DNA of 64,000 nucleotides from BB31 sp964582525. GTDB lineage: Bacteria > Pseudomonadota > Gammaproteobacteria > Beggiatoales > Beggiatoaceae. A program made the translations under genes and the position numbers. Positions 7,367-16,549 of this stretch are shown here, piece by piece. Numbering within the stretch: position 1 is the first letter of the stretch; each line of letters starts with the position of its first letter. The notes below the pieces were generated by a model. It was not told where the DNA came from. It made no database searches and was given only the letters and a program-made list of their open reading frames with translations. Location of the stretch: NCBI GenBank assembly GCA_964582525.1, contig CAZOSP010000001.1, positions 1 to 64,000 of the forward strand, in the 5' to 3' direction.

Positions 7367-9130
7367 ATGCTTTGCTTGATTACCACCGTCCTTCGTCACG
7401 GCAAAAGTGGTGCTGCCGTTTATCGTGACCGCATCATCAATGCCGACATCATCAGCATCGGACGCGGTTCAGAGCAAATGGTGTTTCTGCCCGATGTGCG
7501 CGTCGCCTTGCAACATGCGCACATTCGCCAAGCCAACGGCGGACGTTTGCAAATCGACTCGCATTCTGCATCAGGGCTGCGCCTTAATGAACAGCCCATG
7601 CAATCCGCCTTAATTCGCTGTGGCGACATCATCCGCATTGGCAACTCCATTATCCAAGTCAGCGAACGCGAAGGCTTCGATCTGGTATTAGAAGTTGAAA
7701 CCAAGCACTCGCCACGCGATCTAGAACCCCATATCCAAGCCCGCGCACAATTACAAACATCGCGCAGCGGTGCTTATTTGCGCGGCATGTCTTGGATACT
7801 GTTCAGTTCAATTCTTCTCCTATTTTTAGTTATTCCCGTTGGACATGTGTATTTATACGAAGCATTACAGCCTTGGCTGATGAAAATTGAAGAAGAGTGG
7901 CTCTCCACTGAAGAAGAATTTGTCGAACTACCGCCCATGCCCATGCTGCTCAGTGACCGCTTCTGGAACTCCGGCGAACTGGCGCAAGCGCACCATTTTT
8001 TTGGACACGATTGCAAAACCTGCCATATCCAGCCCTTTACGCGCACCCAAGATGCCGCCTGCATTGTCTGTCACGACAAAACGCACCCGCATGTCGATCC
8101 CAACTTCTTTAATCTGGAGGTGCTCAACAATACCCGCTGCGCCACCTGTCACGCCGATCACAACGGCAAACGCGCCCTCATTATCCGCGACGATCACCTA
8201 TGCAGCGACTGCCACAAAGACCTCAGTCAACAAGGCGTAGAGACTGAATTAGGCGATGCCTACGATTTTGCCGAACAACACCCGCCCTTCAAGCCCACGC
8301 TGATTTCCTTCCAAAATGGTAAAAACACCAGCGAGCGCGTCAGTATGGAAGACCGCCTGCGCTTCCGCGAGCGTTCCAATCTGGAATTTCCGCATGATGT
8401 CCATGTTTCACGCAAAGGCTTATCGACCTTTTACCACGAGGACAACGTGCGCCTCTGGTGTAACGATTGCCACCAACCGGAACCGGGCGGCGGCGAAGGA
8501 TTTTTACCGGTCAGCTTTGAGCAACGCTGCCAAGACTGTCATCGCCTGAGTTTTGAGCCGATGGAAATTGACCGCGTGGTGCCTCATGGCAAAGTCGGCG
8601 AAGTCATGCACACCTTGCGCGAATACTATACCAGTCGCGCTTTGTTGGGCGGTTATCACAATGATCCCGATGCCCCCGACATCGTAAAAATGGGACGTTT
8701 TCCCGAAGAACGCTTAGAAGGTGAAGAATTGCTGGCAGCCTTAGAATGGGCGCGGCACAAAACCGATGAAGTCGCACAAGACATCTTTGAATTTAGCCTC
8801 TGCATTGAATGCCATCGCATCAACATGACAGAAGAAGACCCGCCGCGTTGGGACATCGTGCCAGTGCGGATCACTCGAGACTGGATGCCCAAAGCGCGTT
8901 TTTCCCATGAGAAGCATCTGACCATGAACTGTGTCACCTGCCATCTCGCGCCCGAATCCAACAACAGCAGCGAAATTCTCCTGCCCGACATAGTGACCTG
9001 TCAAAACTGCCACGGCGGTGTCAAGACGGATAAAAAACTACAATCGACATGCGTCGATTGTCACGGTTTTCACGTCGCCAAAGAATTTACCATGGGCAAA
9101 GACAAAGAGATGGATAGCTGGGATGAATAA
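7367..9130 (+). CDS. FHA-domain decaheme cytochrome c
   Basis: 587 residues with three parts. Residues 25-100 form a forkhead-associated domain (IISIGRGSEQ, HAHIRQ, GLRLNEQPM, GDIIRIGNSIIQV), which binds phosphothreonine peptides in known members. Residues 142-165 are one membrane helix. The C-terminal part (about 210-575) has ten CxxCH heme c motifs: CKTCH, CIVCH, CATCH, CSDCH, CNDCH, CQDCH, CIECH, CVTCH, CQNCH, CVDCH. The topology would place FHA in the cytoplasm and the hemes in the periplasm. It directly follows the b-type cytochrome gene (15-bp gap). Electron donor and acceptor cannot be read from sequence. No terminal signal peptide is needed, since the internal helix can serve as signal anchor. 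Confidence 0.85.
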   Translation: MLCLITTVLRHGKSGAAVYRDRIINADIISIGRGSEQMVFLPDVRVALQHAHIRQANGGRLQIDSHSASGLRLNEQPMQSALIRCGDIIRIGNSIIQVSEREGFDLVLEVETKHSPRDLEPHIQARAQLQTSRSGAYLRGMSWILFSSILLLFLVIPVGHVYLYEALQPWLMKIEEEWLSTEEEFVELPPMPMLLSDRFWNSGELAQAHHFFGHDCKTCHIQPFTRTQDAACIVCHDKTHPHVDPNFFNLEVLNNTRCATCHADHNGKRALIIRDDHLCSDCHKDLSQQGVETELGDAYDFAEQHPPFKPTLISFQNGKNTSERVSMEDRLRFRERSNLEFPHDVHVSRKGLSTFYHEDNVRLWCNDCHQPEPGGGEGFLPVSFEQRCQDCHRLSFEPMEIDRVVPHGKVGEVMHTLREYYTSRALLGGYHNDPDAPDIVKMGRFPEERLEGEELLAALEWARHKTDEVAQDIFEFSLCIECHRINMTEEDPPRWDIVPVRITRDWMPKARFSHEKHLTMNCVTCHLAPESNNSSEILLPDIVTCQNCHGGVKTDKKLQSTCVDCHGFHVAKEFTMGKDKEMDSWDE

Positions 9131-9172
9131 AAACCTGACAGGTTTTGTACGAGGGACTGAACGGTTACGCTC
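9131..9172. repeat. Dispersed repeat, AACCTGTCAGGTT/CCGTTCA type
   Basis: Begins one base after the stop of the decaheme cytochrome gene. On the minus strand it reads GTAACCGTTCAGTCCCTCG then AAAACCTGTCAGGTTTTT, the same two modules in the same order as 2419-2461 and 13567-13605. The small palindrome could also act in transcript ending. Confidence 0.65.
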
Positions 9173-9199
9173 TGAAGTACGCCAAGGGCGGACCCATTG

Positions 9200-9297
9200 G
9201 TAGGGTTTGCGCCACGTCTTTTTGTGGCGCGAACGCGAATGCTGGGCATCGTGCCATCGTTCCGCGTGCTTCGACGAAAAAATGTCGCGCACCCTAC
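9200..9297. repeat. Palindromic element with GTAGGGT ends
   Basis: GTAGGGT at 9200-9206 is mirrored by ACCCTAC at 9291-9297. Inside are GCGCCAC-GTGGCGC (9209-9231), GGCA-TCG-TGCC, and CGAC-GTCG (about 9272-9287), so several stems in a row. This is typical of short non-autonomous repeats. It lies between the decaheme cytochrome and the convergent DsrE-like gene, and no protein-coding signal runs through it. Confidence 0.75.
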
Positions 9298-9351
9298 AAG
9301 CCAGCCTTTTTCTGTGCCAAAATTTTACACGGCACAAAGTCAGGGAAAAAC

Positions 9352-9828
9352 TCAAGGTTTGATATAAGCATAACCTCGTGCTTGCAGGCGAGCTATTTCA
9401 GCCACACCGCTAGGCACAATGTCAGCCTCTTGCACATCATACAAATCATTTTGATAATCGATTTCTTTGCTGTTCAAGGTATTCTTGCAAATCTTGAAAC
9501 CCACACCCTGATTTTTCAGCCCAGCGATTTTCGCCTGCATTTCCTCAGTAGCATTACCGACAGGCAATAGAGTGTTGTTCTGCATATCGGGCATAAGTAA
9601 CAAGCTCAAGCCCTTGCCGTGCATCACCACCAGCAACTCAAGATTTGCCGCGCCCACCGCATTAATGTGATTCTGCACATTACTCATAGCACCTGCTTGC
9701 GCTTTAGGATTGTCATTATTGATATGATAAACAACTTGTTGTTTACCGTATTGCATCGCCTCTTCCGCCATGCTTGACGCGCTAACCGCAAACAAAGCAC
9801 TGATTAAAATTACAAAAACATATCTCAT
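9352..9828 (-). CDS. Periplasmic DsrE-like protein
   Basis: 158 residues from the ATG at 9828, which has AGGAG 7 bases upstream; the longer frame to 9894 lacks support. Residues 1-21 are a cleavable signal peptide (RYVFVILISALFAVSASSMA). The mature part has the DsrE/DsrF-like fold pattern: VVYHINNDNPKAQAGAMSNVQNHI, LELLVVMHGKGLSLLL and GVGFKICKNTLNSKEID, with one conserved cysteine (KIC). Such exported DsrE-like proteins are common in sulfur-metabolising bacteria, but a sulfur-carrier role is not proven. It faces the decaheme cytochrome gene end to end across repeats. Confidence 0.8.
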   Translation of the reverse strand: MRYVFVILISALFAVSASSMAEEAMQYGKQQVVYHINNDNPKAQAGAMSNVQNHINAVGAANLELLVVMHGKGLSLLLMPDMQNNTLLPVGNATEEMQAKIAGLKNQGVGFKICKNTLNSKEIDYQNDLYDVQEADIVPSGVAEIARLQARGYAYIKP

Positions 9829-9919
9829 TGGGGTTCTCCTTTGGGGGGGTTGAATAGACTGCGCCCTGCTTGAAGCCAAAAAACTTCTACGCAAGGCGCA
9901 GAGCGGGCGAAATACCCCA

Positions 9920-12900
9920 TCATAGCACTTCTCTAGCCCGTCTTAAATCTAGGGTATAGGGATAATCAGGATTTCTTTCTTCCGGCGGCGGCTGCATTGC
10001 GTTGATATGCTCATGCGCCATAAAGTCGTCTTGCAAGTCGCGTAATTCGGGCGATATTTTAACTACACCGGGCGTATGCCCAAATTCATAAAAACGCGAC
10101 ACGCGGCGGGTTTCGGCTTCGTAGGCGTTGACCGGAAAAATGTCGTAGCCGCGTCCGCCGGGGTGGGCGACGTGGTAGGTGCAGCCACCGATGGAACGTC
10201 CGTTCCAGGTGTCAATGATGTCGAATACCAGCGGGACGTGCACGGGGATGCGCGGGTGCAGGGCTGAGGGCGGTTGCCAAGCGCGGTAGCGCACGCCAGC
10301 CACGTATTCGCCGTGCGCGCCGGTGTTGTGCAGTGGTACGCGCCGTCCGTTGCAGGCGACTACATAGCGCGAGTCGGTGAGTCCGGTGACTTTGACTTGT
10401 ACGCGCTCGACGGAGGAGTCGACGAAGCGGGCGGTGCCGACGTTGCTGTTTTCTTCGCCGAGTACATGCCAAGGTTCGATTGCCATGCGCAGTTCCAGAT
10501 GGATGTCGCCGACGCGCACTTCGCCGTAGTGCGGAAAACGAAATTCGAGAAACGGCTCAAACCATTCGAGCAGAAATTCGTAGCCGTGATCGCGTAGGTC
10601 TTCAACAATATCTTTCATGTCTTGGCGGATGAAATGCGGCAACATCCAGCGGTCATGCAGTGCCGTTCCCCAACGCACCAGACGGTGACGGTAGGGATTT
10701 TTCCAGAAACGCACAATCAAACCGCGTAGCAGCAGCATTTGCATGAGGCTCATTTGTGCATGAGGCGGCATTTCAAAGCCGCGCATTTCGACCAGCCCTA
10801 AGCGTCCGCTGTTGGAGTCGGGCGAGTAGAGTTTGTCAATGCAGAACTCGGCGCGATGGGTGTTGCCGGTTAAATCGACCAGCAGGTGACGGAACACGCG
10901 ATCCACCAGCCAAGGCTGCGGGACTTCGCCGACCGGCAGTTGCTGTAGGGCGATTTCCAGCTCGTACAGGGATTCGTTACGCGCTTCGTCAGCACGCGGG
11001 GCTTGGCTGGTGGGTCCGATGAACATGCCGGAGAATAGGTAGGACAGGGCGGGGTGGTGTTGCCAGTAGGTGATCATGCTGCCGAGCAAATCGGGACGGC
11101 GCAGCATCGGACTTTCTATCGGGTTCGCGCCGCCTAGGGTGACGTGGTTGCCGCCGCCGGTGCCGGTGTGGCGACCATCCAACATGAATTTTTCGCTGCC
11201 AAGCCGCGCCAGCCGTGCTTCTTCATACAGGGTTTCGGTGTTGAACACCAGTTCTTCCCAGCTATGCGCGGGTTGGATGTTGACTTCAATTACGCCCGGA
11301 TCCGGGGTGACGGAGAATTTGCGCAAACGCCAATCGGAGGGCGGTTCGTAGCCCTCAAGGAACACCGGCATGTCGAGTTCTTCGGCAGTGGCTTCGATTT
11401 TTGCCAACAAATCAAGCCAATGCTCTAGGTGCGTCAAGGGCGGCAAAAAGAGGTAAAGCGCGCCATTGCGCGCTTGTACACTCAGTGCGGTGTGTACGAT
11501 TTTGTCGCTATCCAGTGCATAATCAGGTTGTTGCGGATGAATTTCTGGATGTGACGGAGGTTCAGCGATGCTATGGCTGTATTGGCGGGCGACGCTGCCC
11601 ACTTTATCTTGATGATAGTGATCGGCTTTGTAATGGTCATTAGGCGCAGGAGCGTCCTCATCGTAGGTTTCAGGCAGCGGCGGCAATGATTCGAACAGAC
11701 TGCGCTCGTTTTCTAGTCTTTCGCGCTTTTCGGGCGCGTTCCAAGGTAGCGAATCCAGCGGCAGGCGCAAGCCCAGCGGCGAGTCGCCGGGGGTCAAAAA
11801 CAGATGCTCGCGGCGCAGAGGCCAGACGCTGCTGTGCCAGTGTCCGCGCCCATGATTAAAACGCCAGCCCAGCGGCAGCACGTAGCCGACCACTTCGCCC
11901 AAGCCTTGTTCCAACAGCTTCGCCAAGCGGCGACGCTCGATGTCGTCTTTGAGGTTGGCTTTGAGCGGATCGACATTGCTCGGCAAATTGCCTTCCTGCC
12001 ACAGCGCGTAAAACACGTCTTCATAAGCGGGAATCACATATTGGGTGCTTAAGCCTAAACGATGCGCTAACACATGCAGAAAACGGCTTGCGTCTTCCTT
12101 GTTGAAGTCGTAGGTTTGGCTTTCCAATGCCAAATATTTGGGATTTTTCCACAGCGGATGCCCGTCAAAACGCCAATAACAATTCAACGCCCAGCGCGGG
12201 ATCGGCTCGCCCGGATACCATTTGCCTTGTCCGTAATGGAGTACGCTGCCAGGCGCGAAACGATCTTGCAGGCGCAACAATAAATCCCCCGCTAATTCGC
12301 GTTTTTTCTGCCCCAGTGCCGCGGTGTTCCACTCCGCCCCTTCCATGTCATCAATCGATACAAAAGTCGGCTCGCCGCCCATCGTCAAACGCACATCCAA
12401 GGCATTCAAATCCTTATCGACTTTACGCCCCAAGGCACTGATAAATTGCCATTGTGTGTCGCTGTAGGGTTTGGTCACACGCGGGTCTTCGTGAATGCGT
12501 TGCACCTTATTATGATAATAAAGCTCGGATTCGCACTCATCCGTCGCGCCCGTAATCGGCGCGGCACTTAAGGGGCTGGGACTGCCTGCCAGCGGGATAT
12601 GTCCTTCGCTGGCAAATAAACCTGAAGTTGGGTCCATGCCGACCCAGCCCGCGCCCGGCAAATACACCTCAGTCCAAGCATGTAAATCGGTAAAATCTGC
12701 TTCCGGTCCTGACGGACCATCCAGTGATTTTTGATCCGCTGTCAGTTGTACCAAATAGCCCGATACAAACCGCGCCGCCAAGCCCAAATGCCGCAAAATT
12801 TGTACTAACAACCAAGCCGAATCACGACAAGAACCGCTTTTTTTGCTAAAGGTTTCTTCGCAGCTTTGTACGCCGGGATCCATGCGAATGTTATAAGAAA

Positions 12901-13366
12901 TTTCACGCTGCAAGCGTTGATTCAAATCGACTAAAAAATCATTCACACGGCGTTGGCTGCGATCAATGCTTTTTACCCATTCTACTAATTGCTCACCGTC
13001 TTCTTCAATAATAAAATAAGGGGCAAGTTCTTTGCGTAGTTGTTTGTCATACTTAAAAGGATACTCTTCTGCACCTTCTTCCAAAAAGAAATCAAATGGA
13101 TTAATAGTGACCATTTCTGCAATCACATCCACTTCTACGCTAAACTCGCGGATTTTTTTAGGAAACACCACCCGCGCCAGAAAATTACCAAACGGGTCTT
13201 GCAGCCAATTAATAAAATGCGGTTTCGGATGAATGTTTAAGGAATAGGCATGAATAGGGGTGCGTGAATGCACGGCTGGACGTAAACGAATCACCTGTGG
13301 CGACATGGATACATCGCGGTCATAGGTATATTTCGTTAAATGATTTAAGGCAACACGAATAGCCAT
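9920..13366 (-). CDS. Large transglutaminase-like / DUF2126 protein
   Basis: 1148 residues, not exported. The N-terminal third (about 1-290) is a bacterial transglutaminase-like domain preceded by its usual beta region (ALNHLTKYTYDRDVSMSPQV). The catalytic triad is visible as C180 (SGSCRDSAW), H229 (DLHAWTEVYL) and D245 (GMDPTSG). The rest (about 310-1148) is the DUF2126 region, with LTMGGEPTFVSIDD, DGRHTGTGGGNHVTLGG and EMRGFEMPPHAQMS. In other bacteria such fused proteins stand with alpha-E and ATP-grasp proteins in proposed peptide-synthesis or protein-processing operons; none of those partners is in this window. Family certain, substrate unknown. The start is the ATG at 13366 with AGGAG-like sequence upstream. 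Confidence 0.9.
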   Translation of the reverse strand: MAIRVALNHLTKYTYDRDVSMSPQVIRLRPAVHSRTPIHAYSLNIHPKPHFINWLQDPFGNFLARVVFPKKIREFSVEVDVIAEMVTINPFDFFLEEGAEEYPFKYDKQLRKELAPYFIIEEDGEQLVEWVKSIDRSQRRVNDFLVDLNQRLQREISYNIRMDPGVQSCEETFSKKSGSCRDSAWLLVQILRHLGLAARFVSGYLVQLTADQKSLDGPSGPEADFTDLHAWTEVYLPGAGWVGMDPTSGLFASEGHIPLAGSPSPLSAAPITGATDECESELYYHNKVQRIHEDPRVTKPYSDTQWQFISALGRKVDKDLNALDVRLTMGGEPTFVSIDDMEGAEWNTAALGQKKRELAGDLLLRLQDRFAPGSVLHYGQGKWYPGEPIPRWALNCYWRFDGHPLWKNPKYLALESQTYDFNKEDASRFLHVLAHRLGLSTQYVIPAYEDVFYALWQEGNLPSNVDPLKANLKDDIERRRLAKLLEQGLGEVVGYVLPLGWRFNHGRGHWHSSVWPLRREHLFLTPGDSPLGLRLPLDSLPWNAPEKRERLENERSLFESLPPLPETYDEDAPAPNDHYKADHYHQDKVGSVARQYSHSIAEPPSHPEIHPQQPDYALDSDKIVHTALSVQARNGALYLFLPPLTHLEHWLDLLAKIEATAEELDMPVFLEGYEPPSDWRLRKFSVTPDPGVIEVNIQPAHSWEELVFNTETLYEEARLARLGSEKFMLDGRHTGTGGGNHVTLGGANPIESPMLRRPDLLGSMITYWQHHPALSYLFSGMFIGPTSQAPRADEARNESLYELEIALQQLPVGEVPQPWLVDRVFRHLLVDLTGNTHRAEFCIDKLYSPDSNSGRLGLVEMRGFEMPPHAQMSLMQMLLLRGLIVRFWKNPYRHRLVRWGTALHDRWMLPHFIRQDMKDIVEDLRDHGYEFLLEWFEPFLEFRFPHYGEVRVGDIHLELRMAIEPWHVLGEENSNVGTARFVDSSVERVQVKVTGLTDSRYVVACNGRRVPLHNTGAHGEYVAGVRYRAWQPPSALHPRIPVHVPLVFDIIDTWNGRSIGGCTYHVAHPGGRGYDIFPVNAYEAETRRVSRFYEFGHTPGVVKISPELRDLQDDFMAHEHINAMQPPPEERNPDYPYTLDLRRAREVL

Positions 13367-13566
13367 AAAAGGCTCCTTTTGGGTTGATATAGACGGTTGT
13401 AATGATAGACTTGAGAGTTTTCAAAACTGAATAAGTCTTAGTCTGGGTCATGCTTTACAAATATTCTACTTCAGTATTTATCATTTTTTACTGGGGGAGT
13501 CCGAACGCTTACTACTGGATGTGAAGGCTTCACTGCCATTCAGTGAGCGACAAAGCACCTCTGAGG

Positions 13567-13622
13567 TAACCGTTCACATCCTCCATTAAAAACCTTGCAG
13601 GTTTTCAAAACCTGCAAGGTTT
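13567..13622. repeat. CCGTTCA motif followed by perfect 33-bp palindrome
   Basis: GTAACCGTTCACATCC (13567-13582) is followed at 13590-13622 by a perfect palindrome with 16-base arms: AAACCTTGCAGGTTTT, one C, then its reverse complement. A palindrome of identical architecture (16-1-16) sits inside the ychJ-like gene at 20720-20752. It lies in the 728-bp gap upstream of the DUF2126 gene. Confidence 0.9.
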
Positions 13623-13659
13623 AGGGGGTGTATCTAAATGGTTATCTGTCATCAGACTT

Positions 13660-13896
13660 TCAATAAAGGGGTTGTTTTATAGCATTAACTTGATCTTCTG
13701 GTAAAAATTTGAAAACACTATCATAGTATAGGATTGGCATACGCATAAAGGGTATCCTTGTGGTGACAAAGGTGTTGGCTTTCAAGTCTTTTACCTGCTT
13801 TCGATCAGGCGACGCAAACAGGCTTTTCAGTCTATGCTGGCATTTGGCAAGTGGCAAGCCAAATTTTTCGCGCTTTTTTAGTGCAATTTGCGTCAT
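13660..13896 (-). CDS. Short unrecognised ORF in a repeat-rich gap
   Basis: 78 codons, basic N-terminal half (TQIALKKREKFGLPLAKCQH), no recognised domain, no signal peptide and no clear ribosome binding site before the ATG. It is bordered by the 33-bp palindrome on one side and a TIR element on the other. It may be a decayed remnant rather than a live gene. The rest of the 13367-14094 gap holds only repeats and no other coding signal. Confidence 0.25.
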   Translation of the reverse strand: MTQIALKKREKFGLPLAKCQHRLKSLFASPDRKQVKDLKANTFVTTRIPFMRMPILYYDSVFKFLPEDQVNAIKQPLY

Positions 13897-13913
13897 TGTT
13901 CAGAACTGTTCAG

Positions 13914-14028
13914 ATACTCCCCCTGTCTGAAACTTGAATCTCAGGATTTCGATTAAGCGCTTAAAACCCAAGTAGTTGCACCAAACTTGATAAAGTAAAA
14001 AATGCAGTTGTCTTTTGGCTATGGGTAT
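13914..14028. repeat. Dispersed TIR element (paired copy) upstream of the thioester reductase gene
   Basis: Left end ATACTCCCCCTGTCTGAAAC (13914-13933) mirrors the right end, where AAAAAATGCAGTTGTCTTTTGGC runs into ATGGGTAT (to 14028). The core AAAACCCAAGTAGTTGCACC then AAACTTGATAAAG is shared with the copy at 1545-1575. It ends 66 bp before the start codon of the next gene and so could carry its promoter. Confidence 0.7.
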
Positions 14029-14094
14029 TTAATAGGAAAGGCTTGAACACTTATATCTCAATAACAACCAACAAGGTAAAAAAACGGTAGAAAA

Positions 14095-15261
14095 ATGAAA
14101 ATAAATTTGCAAGCTGAAGTTCAACTCGATCCCACTCTGCAATTTTTTCCAAAACAGACGGACTTAGACAATCCCCAGCAGATTTTTCTTACTGGTGTCA
14201 GCGGTTTTTTAGGGGCTTATTTACTTAAAGAATTATTGCAGCAAACTCAAGCAAGCGTTCATTGTTTGCTGCGTTGTCAAGGGGAAAACGAGGGCTGGCA
14301 GCGTTTAGAAAAGCATTTACAGTTTTATCAAGTATGGGATGAGCATTACCGACAGCGGCTCAACATCATTCCGGGCGACCTCGCCAAGCCCCTATTAGGC
14401 TTGCGTGAAAGCGATTTTCAGCAACTTGCCGAGCGAGTTGAGGCGATTTATCACAGTGCCGCGCACGTCAATGCTTTTTATTCCTACAGTGCCTTAAAAG
14501 CCAGCAATGTGGAGGGGACGCAAGAAATTTTACGCCTTGCCGCCGCGCAGCGCAGCAAACCGCTGCATTTTATATCAACGCTGGCAGTGTTTTTTAGTCC
14601 GCCGCACATTGAAGCCGAACAGGTCAAAGAAACGGACATCCCGGCAGCCGACTTAAAAGGCGGCTATAAGCAAAGCAAATGGGTGGCTGAAGCATTGGTG
14701 CGCGAAGCCCAAGCGCGGGGGCTGCCCGCCAGCATTTATCGCACAGCGCGAATCATGGGCGATAGCGTGACCGGGATTAATGGCAATACGCAGGATTTTT
14801 TGTGTAGTTTTTTGAAAGCTTGTGTGCATTTACAACTCGCGCCCGCAGCAGATGCGCAGGTGAATATGTTGCCGGTGGATTTTACCGCGCAAGCGATTGT
14901 GGGAATGTCGCGGGATGCTGAGAATCTAGGCAGCGCATTTCATTTATTGAATCCAATCTCTAACCATTGGAATGAACTCTATGCGGCATTAGAACAAAGT
15001 GGATATTTAATCCCCAGAGTACCTTTTGCTGCTTGGCTAGATGCCTTAAAACAAGCCACGCAAGCCAATCCTAGAGACAAAACCTACGCGCCTGTGAGTT
15101 TTTTATTGCGCTCGCCGACATTTCTGTTTGCCAAAAAGCCGCCTTTTGACGACGCGCAAACTCGCCGAGCACTAGCCAAGTTGGCACTGGATTATCCGTC
15201 AATGAATACGCCATTGCTTAAGCTTTATATGGATTATTTCAAAAATAGTGGATTTTTTTAG
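14095..15261 (+). CDS. Stand-alone thioester reductase (extended SDR family)
   Basis: 388 residues of the thioester-reductase/NAD_binding_4 type. This fold reductively releases acyl chains from carrier proteins or CoA as aldehydes or alcohols using NAD(P)H. Residues 33-40 hold the cofactor loop TGVSGFLG. Further on come VEAIYHSAAHVNAFYSY (118-131), the STLAVFF strand with the catalytic Ser/Thr at 161-162, and the YxxxK pair Y191/K195 in GGYKQSKWVAEA. There is no adenylation or carrier domain and no NRPS, PKS or acyl-ligase gene nearby, so the acyl donor must come from elsewhere. Neighbours give no hint; the gene is flanked by a TIR element upstream and a convergent gene downstream. Confidence 0.8.
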   Translation: MKINLQAEVQLDPTLQFFPKQTDLDNPQQIFLTGVSGFLGAYLLKELLQQTQASVHCLLRCQGENEGWQRLEKHLQFYQVWDEHYRQRLNIIPGDLAKPLLGLRESDFQQLAERVEAIYHSAAHVNAFYSYSALKASNVEGTQEILRLAAAQRSKPLHFISTLAVFFSPPHIEAEQVKETDIPAADLKGGYKQSKWVAEALVREAQARGLPASIYRTARIMGDSVTGINGNTQDFLCSFLKACVHLQLAPAADAQVNMLPVDFTAQAIVGMSRDAENLGSAFHLLNPISNHWNELYAALEQSGYLIPRVPFAAWLDALKQATQANPRDKTYAPVSFLLRSPTFLFAKKPPFDDAQTRRALAKLALDYPSMNTPLLKLYMDYFKNSGFF

Positions 15262-15301
15262 CAGCAGCACAGTTTAACTCGCAGGCATGGCGTTGTCTGT
15301 T

Positions 15302-16414
15302 TCATTGGGATTTGACTTTCTCATTCACGGTATTGGGTATTTCTCCGGTAGAGAGCGTGTAAATCAAGCGATCCATAATGGCAAAAAACACTTCTACGCT
15401 GTAGCCGGTCAAAAAGGCTAATGCCAGCGGCGAGAGCGACAAGGCACTGATGCTCACAGCACTACCCGGATCAGTAAACCAACCGACCGCCAAGCCGGCT
15501 AAAGCACCCAGTTGAATACGCAAACGATAGCGAATATTGGATTCAACTTCATAAGTTAGATTGCGAATTTCTAGAGTTAATGTGCGCAGTACATAAGCAA
15601 AAGCGCCGAGTAATCCATACAACAATGGCAAAATATAAAGCTGCAAAGCCTGCAAGCCAAATTGTGCTTCTTGCAAGTGAATGACTTGATATTGCAAATG
15701 ACGCTCAAACATGGGCAAACTCGCGGCAGATTCCATACTGCGTTCTAATGCAGAAAAGCCCATATAGCCCCAAATGATATTCCATTGTTTCAAAATCGCA
15801 TGATTTGCGTCTAGGCGAATCCGTAGGTCTTGTAATTTGTTGTCAATGTCAATCAGTTCATTGTTGTTGGCTAATTGATCAACAGGGGTTTCTTCAATGA
15901 GTTGCGCACGTCTGATTTCCAGTTGTTCCATTTGCGCGGGATAAATATTGACAATACCGTTAATGATATGTGAACCTGTCAATGAATAGAACTGCACAAT
16001 CACCAGCATCGCTAGAACCAGTAAAGTCATGCGTTGATAAGAGCTAACGGTTTTTTGGGCTAAGGAATTGGTATAAGGGGGTGAAAAATGTTTGCGCAAA
16101 AATCCCCAAAAACCATTGTAGAAATCATTAGGGTGCGTATCAGGAATCGGATGCGTGGCTTTTAGACTGGCGACTGAAGCGGGTTCAACCGCTCGTGCAA
16201 TGGCATTAAAGGCTAACCAAAAGCGGGTTTCGATGTCGCTGCTCCAAGTCTGCATTTGTTGCGCATGTTTGGCTTCGACAATCGTCTGCACCGTCGCGGG
16301 GTCTAAATCCAAGCCTTTTTGCGCAGCATAAGAAAGCAGCAATTGCGCCTCTTGGATGCTTGATAAGGGACAGTTTGCGGTTAGGGTTTGTGTGCTGTTT
16401 AGGGTGTTAGTCAT
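15302..16414 (-). CDS. Unrecognised multi-pass membrane protein
   Basis: 370 residues from the ATG at 16414, chosen because GGAGGT lies 8 bases upstream; the open frame continues 43 codons further without such a site. The first 125 residues are soluble. Hydrophobic segments follow at about 128-146, 254-274, 300-316 and 326-346. A long helical, charged loop (about 150-240, with EIRRAQLIEETPVDQLANNN) lies between the first and second. The C-terminal half has LLYGLLGAFAYVLRTLTLEI and LSLSPLALAFLTGYSVEVFF. No family is recognised. It is divergent from mnmE and convergent with the thioester reductase gene. Confidence 0.65.
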   Translation of the reverse strand: MTNTLNSTQTLTANCPLSSIQEAQLLLSYAAQKGLDLDPATVQTIVEAKHAQQMQTWSSDIETRFWLAFNAIARAVEPASVASLKATHPIPDTHPNDFYNGFWGFLRKHFSPPYTNSLAQKTVSSYQRMTLLVLAMLVIVQFYSLTGSHIINGIVNIYPAQMEQLEIRRAQLIEETPVDQLANNNELIDIDNKLQDLRIRLDANHAILKQWNIIWGYMGFSALERSMESAASLPMFERHLQYQVIHLQEAQFGLQALQLYILPLLYGLLGAFAYVLRTLTLEIRNLTYEVESNIRYRLRIQLGALAGLAVGWFTDPGSAVSISALSLSPLALAFLTGYSVEVFFAIMDRLIYTLSTGEIPNTVNEKVKSQ

Positions 16415-16549
16415 GCGGTGTACCTCCTGCCTCATAATAGCTGTTTTCGCTGCTAAAAAGCGAGAGCGAAGGTATTTGTTGACGCATAGCTTGGCTGTCA
16501 TGGAGCAGATTTTTAGTGTCTCGGTTTGAACCTTGATGAGCACGTTTTA

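Noticed and set aside
9145..9570. Plus-strand ORF of 141 codons
   Set aside because: It runs through a palindromic repeat and opposite the DsrE-like gene, with no recognisable domain.
10076..12441. Many ORFs of 60-107 codons within the DUF2126 gene
   Set aside because: All are antisense or out of frame to a 1148-residue gene with clear conserved motifs.
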